From NCBI GenBank assembly GCA_006937955.1, contig SSNP01000007.1:3988619-4052618 (forward strand): a DNA stretch of 64,000 bases, given 5' to 3'. Below are positions 49,796 to 62,062 of this stretch, piece after piece. The notes beneath the pieces were generated by a model that saw only the letters and a list, made by a program, of their open reading frames with translations, was not told the origin of the DNA and searched no databases. Numbering within the stretch: the stretch's first letter is position 1; the number at the start of each line of letters is the position of its first letter. The stretch comes from Pachypanchax playfairii. Taxonomy: Eukaryota; Chordata; Actinopteri; Cyprinodontiformes; Aplocheilidae. Made by a program: the position numbers and the translations under genes.

Positions 49796-51538
49796 TTATT
49801 GCGTGTGCGCCAACGCTCCAGCTCCGAGTCCATATCCAAAACCTTTGGGACCAAAGTTTTTGCCGTAACAGGCTGTTGGAAAGAAAATACAGCGTCATAA
49901 AATTCCCTATGTCTTCATTATGGTAACTGTTTAGGTAAAATAAAAGCATATCTAAGTAAAATAAAAAGGTAATTTTTAAACGAGTTTATTTGTGGCATGA
50001 AAATTTTACCCAAACCAGCCTGACCCTGTGTAAAAAAGTAACCACCCTAAACTAGTTGTGGGAAAACAAAATTGTTTAATTTTAGCCACCTAAGAGAGTT
50101 TTTGAACATAAATGACCCGTTTTAGGTCACGTCACAACATCTCTATTAAGCTCAGACTTTGACTGGGCCACTCCAAAAACTTCATTTTTTTTTATTTTTT
50201 TATTTTTAACAATTCAGACTCACTGCTGTGTTTTGTATCATTATCCAAATAATCATTCACAACATTTCCAAACCCACTTCATAAGATCTTAACTGTTGCA
50301 CTCACATAGAAAGAACTTAGAAACTACCACAACAATCTAAATGGATTAATTCAGTTTGTTTCTTTCATATCAGTATTGTGTCTTTATGTCTTTTTTCTGC
50401 AGGAATCAAATGCACCAGGGATTTAGTTCCCCAAATTACCTTTACAGTAGATTTCTCCCTCCTTATCAGCTAGTGTCGTTGACTCCAGGCTTTTCCCACA
50501 TGTGGCACAGGTGAAACATCCAATCTTATGCCAGGCCTATGAGTCCATAGACATTTCATTTAAAACAGATTGTTTCCATTGTAGAAATCTGGGTATACAT
50601 GTGAAGTTTTCTTACACTTCCAGCTCCGACCACTTTCTCTGCAGCATAGACAGCCTTACCGCACCGAGGGCACTTATCTGACCCTCCGAACTTCTGAGCC
50701 AGCTTGGACGGGTTTGTGTTGGTGGTTGGTTGATGAGGGCCAGGTCTGATGGGGAACGAGGTCATGCACATTAATTAAAAAAAAAAAAAAAACACATTTA
50801 AAAAGATACAAAGAAAGACATTTGTTTATGTAAAACTCACGTTTCATGTGTGATACCCAGGGACTGTCCTCTGTCCATGCTGAGGGTCCCTGCTCCCTGA
50901 CCGTAACCATAGCCTTTTGGTCCATATTTCTTGCCGTAGCACGACTTGCAGTAAATTTCATCTTCACGTATAGCAACCGTCATGCTGTCCAAACCTTTCC
51001 TACACACCACTACAAAATCAACAAACACAGACATGTATTATTGTTCAACATATTTCTGTTCATGCGGTTGTCGAGCACATTTATGTGTTTAGATAAGCTC
51101 ATTCTTGCTTCCTTTTATGGTACAGTTCTACTCAAGAAACATGTTCTCATTGAATTCCACTGCAGGAAAGTTTGATAACAAAACTGCTACACAAATATCT
51201 TCTCAGAACTCCGTGACCCAACAACAAACTGAGATAAAGACCCTGAATTCAGAGGAAAAAAAAAAAAAAAAGATCTCCAACATTTATGAAAATCATTTAA
51301 CTGTTGGTTACTGAGCAGTTTAACTGATACTGAACCATCATCCATCCATCCATTAGGATCTTTTGTGTCGTTTCAGTTCAGTGGTTTCCATGGTTACAGT
51401 CTCAGGAAAACAGGAAAGTGTGTACTTACTGCACAGGAAACAAAGCTTGTGGAAGCTCCGCCCATCACAGAGTACTTCCTCTGCAAAGTAAACTGTCTTT
51501 GAACAGCGGCCACATTTGTTTCCGCCTCCCAAAGGCAT
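49796..51538 (-). CDS. csrp1: Cysteine and glycine-rich protein 1 (two LIM domains)
   Basis: CSRP1 is a cytoskeletal and nuclear LIM-only adaptor that binds alpha-actinin, zyxin and SRF/GATA complexes. It is enriched in smooth muscle. Exons in transcription order: 51538-51430, 51009-50841, 50745-50616, 50536-50440, 49872-49796, giving 193 residues, the same as human CSRP1. LIM1 has the zinc ligands C9, C12, H30, C33, C36, C39, C57 and C60. It is followed by the Gly-rich KKYGPKGYGYGQGAGTLS. LIM2 begins DKCPRCGKAVYAAEKVVGAG and continues AWHKIGCFTCATCGKSLEST. The protein ends FGPKGFGYGLGAGALAHTQ. The hallmark linker sequences identify CSRP1 over CSRP2 and CSRP3. A noncoding exon lies near 53360, and intron 1 (51540-53359) shows no other gene. 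The first coding exon is spliced one base before the ATG. An AATAAA overlaps the stop codon. Confidence 0.95.
49985..50260. mobile_element. Truncated teleost MITE in the last csrp1 intron
   Basis: The motifs 'aaaccagcctgaccctgtgt', 'aaaaaagtaaccaccctaaa', 'ggtcacgtcacaacatctct' and 'gactttgactgggccactcc' appear in the order seen in a very common non-autonomous fish DNA transposon. The copy is decayed and interrupted. Confidence 0.6.
51111..51120. promoter_or_regulatory. csrp1: CArG box (SRF site) in a csrp1 intron
   Basis: CCTTTTATGG is an exact CC(A/T)6GG match, located in the intron between coding exons 1 and 2. Mammalian CSRP1 is known to be driven in arterial smooth muscle by an intronic CArG-containing enhancer. 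Confidence 0.55.
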
Positions 51539-53359
51539 CCTGAAGTAACACATACAACATAAACAAACTCATGATGGCTGGAAATTTGTGAATTTAGTCT
51601 GATTATATTTGTTCTATAAACAGAAGAAAAATAAATCCAGCAGGATAAAATCTTCAAATATACTCAGGAATAAAAGTGAAAAGAAAATCACAAATATAGA
51701 ATGTGTGCTGCAATAAACACACTTAAAAGCTACATTTGGCTTTTTTCAAGCCTGTAATTTAATTCCTTGCAGTTTTCTGTGTTTTTTTAAGATGGAGCAA
51801 ACCAGTCATGGAAAAAAAAAAATTCTTTCCAGCTGGAAAAGGATGAAAACTGCTCTTTTGGAAAGTCGATGCAGTCAGTGTGACGTTAATGTAAAATCAG
51901 AACTTTTAAAGTTGTAATATGAGGATTTTTTTTGGCCTCCTGGCTGTTTTGTTCATAACAGTTTCCCAGCACGACCCTCCCTGTCAGTTCTCTCACATTC
52001 CACATTCCTGACTGAAAACTCGCCCACCTCTCTGCTGTGGGTTTACACCACGGCCCCCACGCCTGTCTGTCTCATTCTACCTCACTTTTCCAGACTGATA
52101 CTCTGACTCGTATGTTATTTCAGCAGGATAAAAATCCAACAAGCAGCTGAAACTCCACTGAGATCAGTTTCTAATTCTCCATTCAGTTTGGAAAGCAGAG
52201 CTCACTGGACATTTTGCTCATTTCCTTTCACCTCTTATCATGTTTCCTGTTTTTTAAAGGGACTAATCGCAGGATGAGATCCATTATTATTATTTTTAGA
52301 GAAGCTTACCAACTGGAAAAGAATGTGTTTATACTTATTTGATTTTAAACTCTGTTTTTGTGGGCTCAGGTTCAGTGACAGTGAAAGGTTTTAAAATTTC
52401 TCTGTAAAAAGTTCATAAAGAACATAAAGAAGTGGAACAGGATGTGAAATCTAACAAGTAAAAACTCTTAACATTCTGCAGAGTGACTACAGTTTACTGA
52501 CCTCAGTTTTGGAAATGAATTCCAGTGAAAGCAAAAATGTCAGGAATGTTTTTGCACTGAAAGAAAAAGTATTAAGAGCTTTTTAGAAACCCAGATAAAA
52601 CTAATTAAATGGTAAGTTTAAAGTCCCAAGAAATGTCTGTAATTTTTACAGTTTTCTGCAGCAAAACAGACTAGATCAGAAAAATAGTCTGAAGTTTTGA
52701 CTAAATGTCATAGTGTGAAAGGATTTACATGTCACAGCTTTCAGAACAAATATCAAGCTCATAAAAGTGAGAAAACAGGATCAAAATGTGGTAAATATGT
52801 TCCTTTGTCATGCTACAGTATCTAGATTTGCACACAAAAAAAGACTCGTTTAAATGATCTGATCATGAGTTCAAAAGATGGTCTGAGCTCAAGATTGACA
52901 GCTGTTAATCTTCCCATGAAAATGAATAACGAACACGCAAAAGATTAACTGGTACTAAAATATTTGTTAAATCTCTTTTATCATGAAATAAGTTGTAGAT
53001 CTGCAAGTTTAGGCATGTAGCTGCACAGACCGCTGTGCAGGAATGTGTGAAGCAAACAGAGTGTGAGAAAACTGAAGAAAACTCTTACAATCAGGAAGTT
53101 TACGTCTGAATTAGAGGTGGCCGCATGTTACTCATGTGATTAAACCTAAGACTCAAACAGCTGACAGTTTTGTTGGTTGTTGAAGTTACAACACTTTGTT
53201 TCTGTTTACGCTACCTGCTTCTTCCAGCTGTTCTGAAAAGAGCCTTGTTGTATTGAACGCTTTCCCAACATGCAACAGCAGATTAGAACTAATCCTTCGC
53301 AGTTTAGAGCAAACAAAGTAGAAAGGTCAGTCTGTCTGTAACAAATCAATATTACTTAC

Positions 53360-53410
53360 CTATAGTTGGAAAGTGCAGCTGCTCAGTGATGTAGGTCAGA
53401 GGGAAGTTTA
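53360..53410 (-). other. csrp1: csrp1 noncoding first exon (5' UTR)
   Basis: On the minus strand a consensus donor (actatag/gtaagtaat) closes an exon at 53360 upstream of the csrp1 ATG exon. Its 5' limit is estimated. No TATA box was identified. Confidence 0.5.
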
Positions 53411-53806
53411 ATTCTTGGCCCGTCGCAACCTCAATGCAGCGTTGGGTGTGTTCAGGAAACCAGAAACTCAAAGCTGAAATGAGTAACTTTGAGGCTGAGA
53501 GAAATGTAGATCCTCAAACAAGTTTAATGGCTTTATACTGGTTGTTTCAGCAGTATTGCTCTAAAGCAACGTGTTGCAATGCTTTTCTCTTCTCCAGATG
53601 GGCTGAAAGGGAGGAGCTTTTTACTGCAGCTCTAATGAACAAACTACTCAGGAAGAGAGAAGTTTCTTTAGTAATCTACAAAGTAAGAGAGAGACACAGT
53701 GAGAAGGGGTGGGGTCAGAGGGTGAAGGGTCGGGAAGCCACAGTCAAAAGTTATGTGCTTTCTTCACAATGAAGACAGTGATTTTAATACCTTGGAATAA
53801 TAATAC

Positions 53807-53847
53807 AAAAAAAAAAAAAAAAAAAANAAAAAAAAAAAAAAAAAAAA
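53807..53847. repeat. Poly(A) tract
   Basis: About 40 A residues with one N at 53827, followed by ggagaaaaaaaa. It may be the tail of a decayed retroelement, but no body was identified upstream. Confidence 0.85.
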
Positions 53848-54774
53848 GGAGAAAAAAAACTCTTGCAGATTTCTTTAAACCACAAAAGACAGCAAACATC
53901 TAAACAAAACATTTTCCAGTGTTATTTAGATTTGTTTGCTTCATAATTAAGGAATAAATTCACCACGGTATCTGTATTTAGAGGTTGACCTTTAAGATTG
54001 GATTAATTTATAGGGGTAAATGGAAGTTGGTATCATTTAATTCACTTCTTGCTCAGCAAGATGCAGCTTCATTACCACATCGACTGACATTTAGGGACCA
54101 GCTGTTAAAGGTCACTTTGATTTGTTTAATGGATGAGAAGGAAAATAAACTTTTAGAAAAAGCTACTTGCTAATTTGAGTAGTTTGTCAATGATTTAACT
54201 CTACTGCCACCTTGTGGCCATTTCCGGAACTACACAAAATCTTTGACTTTTGTTTTACAGCCTTATTTGTAACAAGCACCTTTTCTGAATATATTGCTGC
54301 TATTTTCTGTAACTAACAGAATTTAATTTGTATGTTTAGAGATACATTGCTTGAAGCAGCTTTAGAATTCAGCATGTTTGACTAAATACATATTAGTTGT
54401 TTTAACATTTAGCTGTTTCATTGAAATGTTTTACATCAAGTCCTGAGAGTGTTTCACCAGACTGACTAACTGCTTAACCTTCAGAGTGATTGTCTGATTA
54501 ATTCATCATTAATAGTATTTTTAAATGCAGTTTTGTTCTTATTCTTATTAAAGTCTTGATTACAAAAATCACTTGAGTCATATGAGTGTTACAGATCAAA
54601 TGCAAGTTTCAGTGTATTCATAAGAAGAGCTGATGCTGTTGAAAGTGAAACTGACCTGAACTCACTGTGTTCCATTAAAGTTCCTTTAATTTAGCTCATT
54701 AGTTTGTTCTGCAGCGACCTGCTAGTGACCCCTTCACCTGAATCAGGTGTGTTGAAGCAGAGAAACTTCTAGAA

Positions 54775-54980
54775 CAGGGGTGCCCAAAGTCAGGCTTCGA
54801 GGGCTACTATCCTGGATGTTTTAGATGTTTTCCTGCTTCAACACACCTGATTAGAACATCTCAGCCAGTCCAGCAGAAACCTGTTAACGACCCATTCATC
54901 TGCATCAGGTGTGTTGAAACAGAGGAACATCTAAAACATGCTGGATATTGGCCCTTGAGGCCTGGAGTTGGACACCCCTG
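54775..54980. mobile_element. hAT-like MITE nested in an older copy of its family
   Basis: The ends CAGGGGTG and CACCCCTG are inverted. The flanks ttctagaa (54767-54774) and atctagaa (54981-54988) match at 7 of 8 bases, as expected for an 8-bp hAT target duplication. The outside sequence (gtgttgaagcagagaaac on the left, catgcaggatcgggg on the right) is itself a degraded copy of the same family. Confidence 0.75.
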
Positions 54981-57779
54981 ATCTAGAACATGCAGGATCG
55001 GGGAATTAGATGACTGGAAACACCTGCAAGGAACAAGTAAACACAAACACACACAAAACTTAACAGTACAATAAAAAAAATGCTAAATATCAAAACCCCT
55101 CACACCACGACACTGTGCTAGCTTAGAATAAAAAAATAATTGTCAAGCAGTTGTCAACAGGTAGAACAAATTAAATCACTGGGACATTATTACATCACTC
55201 AGAATATTTTCCATTCCATCATATTTATTTTTTGATAAGTCAATAGATTATTTTTCTGTTTTCAAATTCGGAGTGAAAAATATAAAAAAAAGGTTTTAAT
55301 TAAAATGAGTAAATATTGATAATTCTAAACAGGCAATCTGAACAACAGAAAATGAACATGTATACATGAAGAATATTCAGTGACATGAAGCAGCTGAATT
55401 AACACAGCAGTAGTTAATAAACACTTCCTGTGAAATTTCAACCTGAAAGGTGATGGTAGTTTTTTTTTCTTTAGTAGGTTTTTTTTTTATTTTGTGCACT
55501 AAATTTTGGGTGAGTTTATAATTATTACAGTTGTAGGAAAAAAATGATGGTTATTACAGTAAATCACTTGAAATTGCATTTTGTTTTAAGAAAGTGTAAT
55601 TTTTAAAATAGTTTTATTTTATTCAGTTTTATTTATCATAAATGCTAGTATTTGGTCTCAGAGTCCCAAGGTTACTTCATTTTAATGCAAATTTACTTCA
55701 ATTAAAATGTTTGATCATTCTGGTTGAATGTGATTAAACTGGATTTTTTATTTTAAAAAATACCCTAATAACATCTTTCAAAGTTACTTTACTCATCCAA
55801 TGAAATTTTATAATATTAATTTTATTTGTTAAACTTTAAAAAGCACAGAACAATAGAAGATGTGGGTTCTGCTCAGTGGTTTTAATATCATATCTGTGGG
55901 ATTTATGGGTTGTTTTTCTCATGGTGAAGTAAATCAATCTTCAGTTTAATTAACAGGTTTAATCTCCATCTGGTGTTTTGTTGAGTAAAACCAGAACTGC
56001 TGACCCCGTCTAGTGGCGACTGCGTTGTCCCATGAGATCCTGCTCATGATGCTGACGACACGCTTCATCTTTTCACTCAAAACTTGGAACTTCCTCTAAA
56101 CTCAACTGACGGTTTTGTTTATTTGTTTCTGTTTTGTTGTTGTTTTAACATACAGATTTCAGTTCTGCAGCGGCCCTCATGACCCAGACGGCCAACATGT
56201 TGCACCCCAACCCCCCCTCACATCCACCCTTATCGCTCTTTATACCCCTCAGGGTGACAGTGACACAAGTGTCCCATTGTCAAAAACAGCGTCTGTCATG
56301 GGGTCTGACTCTCAGGGGCGGGGCCATGCCTCAAGGGGTCCTCTGAAGATTAGCTACAACATGAACTGCAAACACACACTCACTGCACACCACTACCCAT
56401 AATCCCCTGTAACAAGTCACTTCTCATTTTCATGAGACACTGGGACAAAGCAACAGATCATGTGAGTGTGTTTTTGTTTGTGCTCGTGTTTTCACAGTTT
56501 TTAATCATGCATTGGGAGCAGAAGAAAAGCAGCGTGACCTCGGTGTTCATATCAGGATCTGGAGGTAAGCAATGAAGTGAACGGAGAGGAAAGAGATGGG
56601 GGGGGGTATTTGTACAGTATGCGTGGTGGGGGAGGAAGTGTTGTACACTGCAGGCAACATATTGTACTAAAAGCATGTCTCAGACGGTCATGCTTGGCTG
56701 ATTATTTTTATATTTGTTTCCATAATGGAGTTTCACTGAGCAGATCCTTCTTTATGGTTGCATCTCTGCAGAGGAGACTCACAGACGGGGTCAATATCTG
56801 ATCAATATGTGATCAAGTTGAGAGCTCTGAGGTGGACTTAACTGCAAAATCGAGACTGCAAAATTCATGATACAAATCACAGATAGCAAACATAAATAAA
56901 TAAATGCTGATTCCCATAAATAACTCTTTTTTTGTTTTTGTTGTTTTTTACTGTAAATGAAACTAAAATCCTGATCCTGTCGTGTTTCACACTTGTCATT
57001 AAATATGCAGCAGAGTCCCTGGCATCAGGATGCCAAACTGTAAGCAAGCAAAGCAGAAAAATGAGAAGTGAGATCAAAATAGATTCATGGAAGAAATTCA
57101 AGAAACAGAGACCAAGAACGAGACATAAATTTGGCTTGGCTGAAAAAAAAAAAGGTTTTGCAAAGAATCTATGAATCCGAACGGTTCTTGTTGCACAACA
57201 ATCAAAACAGGAAGTTAAAAACTGCCCTTGAGTGCATGAAGTAGGTTCAGATTTGATAAATTCTCCATGTAACATAATTTAACAGATCAAAGGTTTTGTG
57301 CTGTTTGTTCAATTTAATTATTTCATAAAGATGTCGCACAGTGTTTCTTCATGTCAGACAATTTTCTTTTGTTCAGCTAATTTCCTTTATTGTATTTGCT
57401 TGTTTCTGATTTTGTTCATTAAGAGAGTGGGACGGATTAGTGACGGATCGATGAGCCGCTCGTCTCCTCCACATCTTCTTTTTGGCACTCACACTGATAT
57501 TAAAACGAGCGCTCCAATAATCAGCAGATGTAGTTTTTAATAGATGGTGTTTCTCTGACTTTTTTTTTTCCATCTTCTTTTCCCTGCTCACCAATTAGAT
57601 CTTGAAAGCCAGATGATGGGATCAGACTTTTCACATTTACAGTTACATCTGTTTTAATTACCAAGTGTTGCTCACACGACTGAGACACACATACACACTC
57701 AAAATACACTCATCCAGCTAATGCACCGAGCCATCTTTACTGGCTACAGGCTTATATTTCACCCGTGAGAGGGAGGAGA

Positions 57780-57817
57780 TGGAAGGAGCCCGGCCAACAG
57801 GTCCATTATTCAGACAG

Positions 57818-57852
<35 letters not shown>

Positions 57853-57948
57853 CTGGGTGATGAGGGGAGGAAAAAAGGGAAAGCGAGAGGCGGGTATGTG
57901 GCTGCAGGCGTACTGCGGCAGCAGCAGAGCGGGATGACGTGATAGAAG
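57780..57948 (+). other. Candidate noncoding first exon of nav1
   Basis: The first nav1 coding exon starts with an acceptor, so a 5' UTR exon must lie upstream. A donor (atagaag/gtgaga) at 57948 closes a CpG-containing block. A weak TATA-like motif (ttatattt) lies near 57751. Placement is speculative, and other donors such as the one near 58054 (atgagaag/gtgagc) are possible. Confidence 0.3.
57822..57852. repeat. (GA)n microsatellite
   Basis: About 15 GA units lie inside the candidate nav1 5' UTR exon. Confidence 0.9.
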
Positions 57949-60900
57949 GTGAGATTACAGACACACACAGAAACACATGCACGCCAAAAGTAGACAGAAG
58001 CAAACTGGGAGTGATCCAGACTCATGAAAACTGCTTTGTCTGCTGATATGAGAAGGTGAGCGAAGCTTTGTGTTGATTTAAACATTTAATATTGCTTGTT
58101 ATTTTTAGGTTTTCTTATTTGGTGAAAAATCTGTGTGATAATAACGTGTTGAAGGATGACAGTTGCAGTTTAGAGTATGAGAAATGAACAGAAAACAAAG
58201 GAAAAGTGGATTTAAATCAGGGGACATGGGGTGTTTGATAACATGGGGGGGGGGATTTGATCAGCCTGAGTCAGCATTATGGGGTCTCTAAAATCTAAAT
58301 CAGCATGAGTAGAATCCTTCATGTGACACAGATCAGTGCCGAGTGTGGATGCAGATTGTTAGTCCTGTTATGTTCCGTCTTGTTTAGTTTGTGGGTGCGT
58401 GTCGTTTTACTACATACCGATCATCTCTAAGTGCATGTGGAGCCAACATGTGCAATAAACAGACATCTTGCTGATGGTGATGATTCGCACCCGAGTGACT
58501 TCTTCATCTGGTTGCAGTGCTCTGAAACTTTATCTTTCATCTTTTAAATAGAAAAAAAAGTGCATTCAGGACTCGTGTGATGACATAAAAAAAATTTCAC
58601 AATAAAGTTCTGTGTGTTTGGCAACCTGAACATCCAAGGTTTCAGATTACTTTAATATAAAACAGGCTGTTTTAAAGTATGACAGAACAAGTATCATTTT
58701 GGGTCAGTGTGTACTAAGTAAATCTTCATTTGGGTGACTGACTCATGATTACATAAATAATCTTTGACTCTTTGTTCCAAAAGACATTCAGTGTGAGTCA
58801 AATGACATTTTTTGTCTCTTCCAGAATATGAGAACACTGATTTTTACCAACGAAAGTGACTTTGAAAATGAGTCACCTCCTCTACGTTGGCCCCTGATTG
58901 GTTGGATTTGTCGTTTTTTGTTTGTCACAGCTTCCTGTCTTGGAGGAATTGAGGGGTTTTGTGGACCAATGGGAAAGCAGCAGTGAGGATGCAACTGTGA
59001 TCCAGGAAAAAACAGCCCATTGTTCCTGGGATGTTGGAGAAGTGTGATCTACCTCCTGCCGGCTCTTGAAGCAACACTGAAGAACTTGGCTCCCCATAAA
59101 CACATAAGGTACTTCATGTGAGACTCCCAATCTCACTCATCTATATCGTAAACAATGTATGTGCTCCAAATATTGTTATTTTTAGTCTGTCATTCCTTTT
59201 TTTACAGGAAATTTAAAATTCCAGGATTCTTTTAAGCACAGATACTTTTCAACTACTAATAATATGATCTATACAGCTGTCGTTTTGATTCAGAGGAAAT
59301 AACCAGATTTATTTTTCATAGAGTAGAGTCCAGACTTGGTGGGACAGACAAACACACAGCTAACGTCCTTCAGCTGGGAAACAGAGAGGCCTGTGTTAGC
59401 ACCTCATCTATCGATTTTTGTGATGAGTCATAGGGTATTCATCACAAGGGTGAGCGTGTGTGTCTGGGAGAGGGTATACATGTCCCTTTGATCAAACACA
59501 CACTAACTGAGTTCAGTCAGAAGACAGAAGACGGGGAACTGAAACAACTCGTTTTAATGTTTAGAATTAACATCCAGTGCTTGCTGTCAATCTGCTGTTG
59601 TTTTTCTCTTCCTACTTTAGGTTAATTGTTCTGCCTCTCGTTAAAAACGGTGGGACATAAAGTGTCAACTTCGATTTTGAAATGATACTTATTAAAATAA
59701 TATAATAACAGAAGATTGTAGAAGGAAATGTTTGGGTTGGGAGATTGTAGTTTCATACCATGTCCAACAGATGGCAGCACCATCCAGGCAGAATGAACGC
59801 GAGAGCTTCTGTTGCGCGTGATTTTTTTATTTACATGGAACAAAATAGACATATTTTATTATATATATATTTTTTTTATAACACTGCCGGTTTCAGTTGG
59901 TCATTTGATATACAATGTTAACAATCAGTTGATTCAGTTTGTTATGATGGATCAGGTACATGCACACAAGATAAGATACAGAGACTTTAGATGGTTTGAA
60001 GATTTACTGTCAGTCTGTTGAAAAATAATGATGGATGATGGCGAGCGGTGATGCAGGACTGAATGATGAGGACACAGAGAGGCTGGACAGGAATTAATGG
60101 TGGTGGGAAAAGATCTGAAGTACAGAGGGGGCATTTTCATAAATCTAACAAATTCATAAGATGTGTTAAGGTCTGCCGTTTCTATAAGTGAGGTGATGGT
60201 TGGTGACAGTATAACGCACATCGTTCTGATGATGGACTGCAGGTTTATCATGTCACTTAGGAGCCACTCCCACAAAAACAAGAACACACGCAGTGTGTAT
60301 GATTGAGAAACATGTTACACCACTCAAAGAATATGTCTGCCAATTACAGCTGATAATTAGATGAAAACAGAAAATGGTTAAAATGGTTGGAGCTTGTTTT
60401 GCAGCATTTGAACTATATTTCAGTCTTTAATAGAGTTAGTAATTTTAAATTGTATCAGAAATATATTGAGGAAAATTTCTAAAAGATAAAAATCAATGTG
60501 CACCTGAGTCATCCAACATCTCTGTACATATATATTCTATATGGCCAGTGCTAAGAGATCATGTCTATTCTGAACTTATTCGTGTAGTCAGATAGGTCAC
60601 ATGAAAACAATCTGACTGCAAAGTGGTCAACAAACCAGTGGTGTAATCAATCAATACACACGTGTATAACAAGATAACACAGAATGATTGAATGGCGTTT
60701 GAATGTTTTAACAGAAAACTCATTCTACGTCTGCCTCAGGTTCTTCAGTGTCCTGTGGAAACATCATGACAGCTTATAAAATGTGTCAAAATAAAATAAA
60801 ATAAAATAAAATAAAATAAAATAAAATAAAATAAAATAAAATAAAATAAAATAAAATAAAATACATGTCTTATTTCACGTTACTGTATTTTCTTTTTCCC

Positions 60901-62056
60901 TATTGTTTGCTGAACCTCTGAGCTCTCTGTCAGGCTGCTGTTGTACCAGTCTGACCCCTGTATGTCCCTTGGGACAGGCCAATTTCCATACAGATGGACT
61001 CAGAGCTACGCTGCACCTGAGCTCTTAAACACCCCCATCCCTGCACCTCTGTTAGACAAAAAGAAATTCTGATGCTTATTAGTGTCTGAACCTCCCAAGA
61101 GAAAACAGAAGGAAATAGATATGAAGAGGAATTTAACCAGAGGATGATCACACCTGTCTCTTGTTACCTTCTGCTGCATCGCTGTTGTCATTAGCATCGG
61201 TTTACAGTGATGAAGCACAAATTCAGAACTCAGCAATCCATATTCTTTGCTTGTCTGAGTTTTTTCTTTTCATTAGAGGTTAAAAGGAACAATGTTCTGA
61301 CAGATGGGGTTTAGTTTAAGTCCGACCTTCTGTCGAGCAAAATTTGACTTTCCATCAAGATAACTCTGAGTGTTTGTGTGATACACATGACACCAGGTAA
61401 ACATCAGCTGTTACATGCTCTGAAAAATAACCAAATACTTGAATTTTGAGTCTGAAGAAATTTTCTGGATCTTTTTTTTTAATGGATCCCAGACTGACCA
61501 GATGAGTAAACAGCTGCTGGAGTTGTAATGGACTCATTACATTTACCAGATATTAACCATTTCATCTCATAATAAAAGTGAGAGAGACACAGAGATACAG
61601 CTCCATCATTGTTTTCTATGTCTTTATGGGCATTTTAGCTCGAGAACATGTCTACGGTAAATCAGATCAGTGACATCATGTTATTTTCCTCACACTTTTT
61701 TGTTGACCTTTCTCCCTCAAACTGTTCTGCTTTTCTTTAAGCATCACAACCTCTTTCTGCTCTCTTTTCTTCTGCAGTAAAACTGTCTGATGAAACATTT
61801 GATGTGTGCAATTTTTTAGGAAGGACACAAGCAATCACAAGCAGACTTTCTTAGTTCCTACAAGGTTTTTGTCATCCAGAGTGGGACACCAGAGAAGTTA
61901 ATCTTTAGCAGAACTTAAACAAAGTGAAATTAATTTCTTAATGAGTAACTAAACTTTTCTGGGAGGTCTGTGTGACTAATGGTTTGTACTGTTGTGGAAA
62001 TGATCTGAAGGTGGAACACAGCCTTTATTGATGTCTCCCTCCGTCTTCTCATGTAG
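57949..62056. other. Region upstream of the first nav1 coding exon, no gene seen
   Basis: This is AT-rich DNA, probably the first nav1 intron. It holds an (AAAAT)n array and no splice-bounded ORF that I can recognise. Confidence 0.4.
60788..60862. repeat. (AAAAT)n pentanucleotide array
   Basis: Fifteen near-perfect ATAAA units, the same motif as at 42499-42612. Confidence 0.97.
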
Positions 62057-62062
62057 ATCAGT

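Larger units (their letters stand above)
53411..57750. other. Intergenic region between csrp1 and nav1
   Basis: This divergent intergenic DNA lies between csrp1 (-) and nav1 (+). It holds a poly(A) tract, a nested MITE near 54.8 kb, and AT-rich unique sequence. The block at 56150-56400 is GC-richer with an open frame (56115-56402), but I recognise no protein in it and see no convincing splice sites. Confidence 0.45.

Noticed and set aside
56115..56402. 95-codon ORF in a GC-richer block upstream of nav1
   Set aside because: No recognised domain and no convincing splice acceptor or donor. Composition alone does not support a gene.
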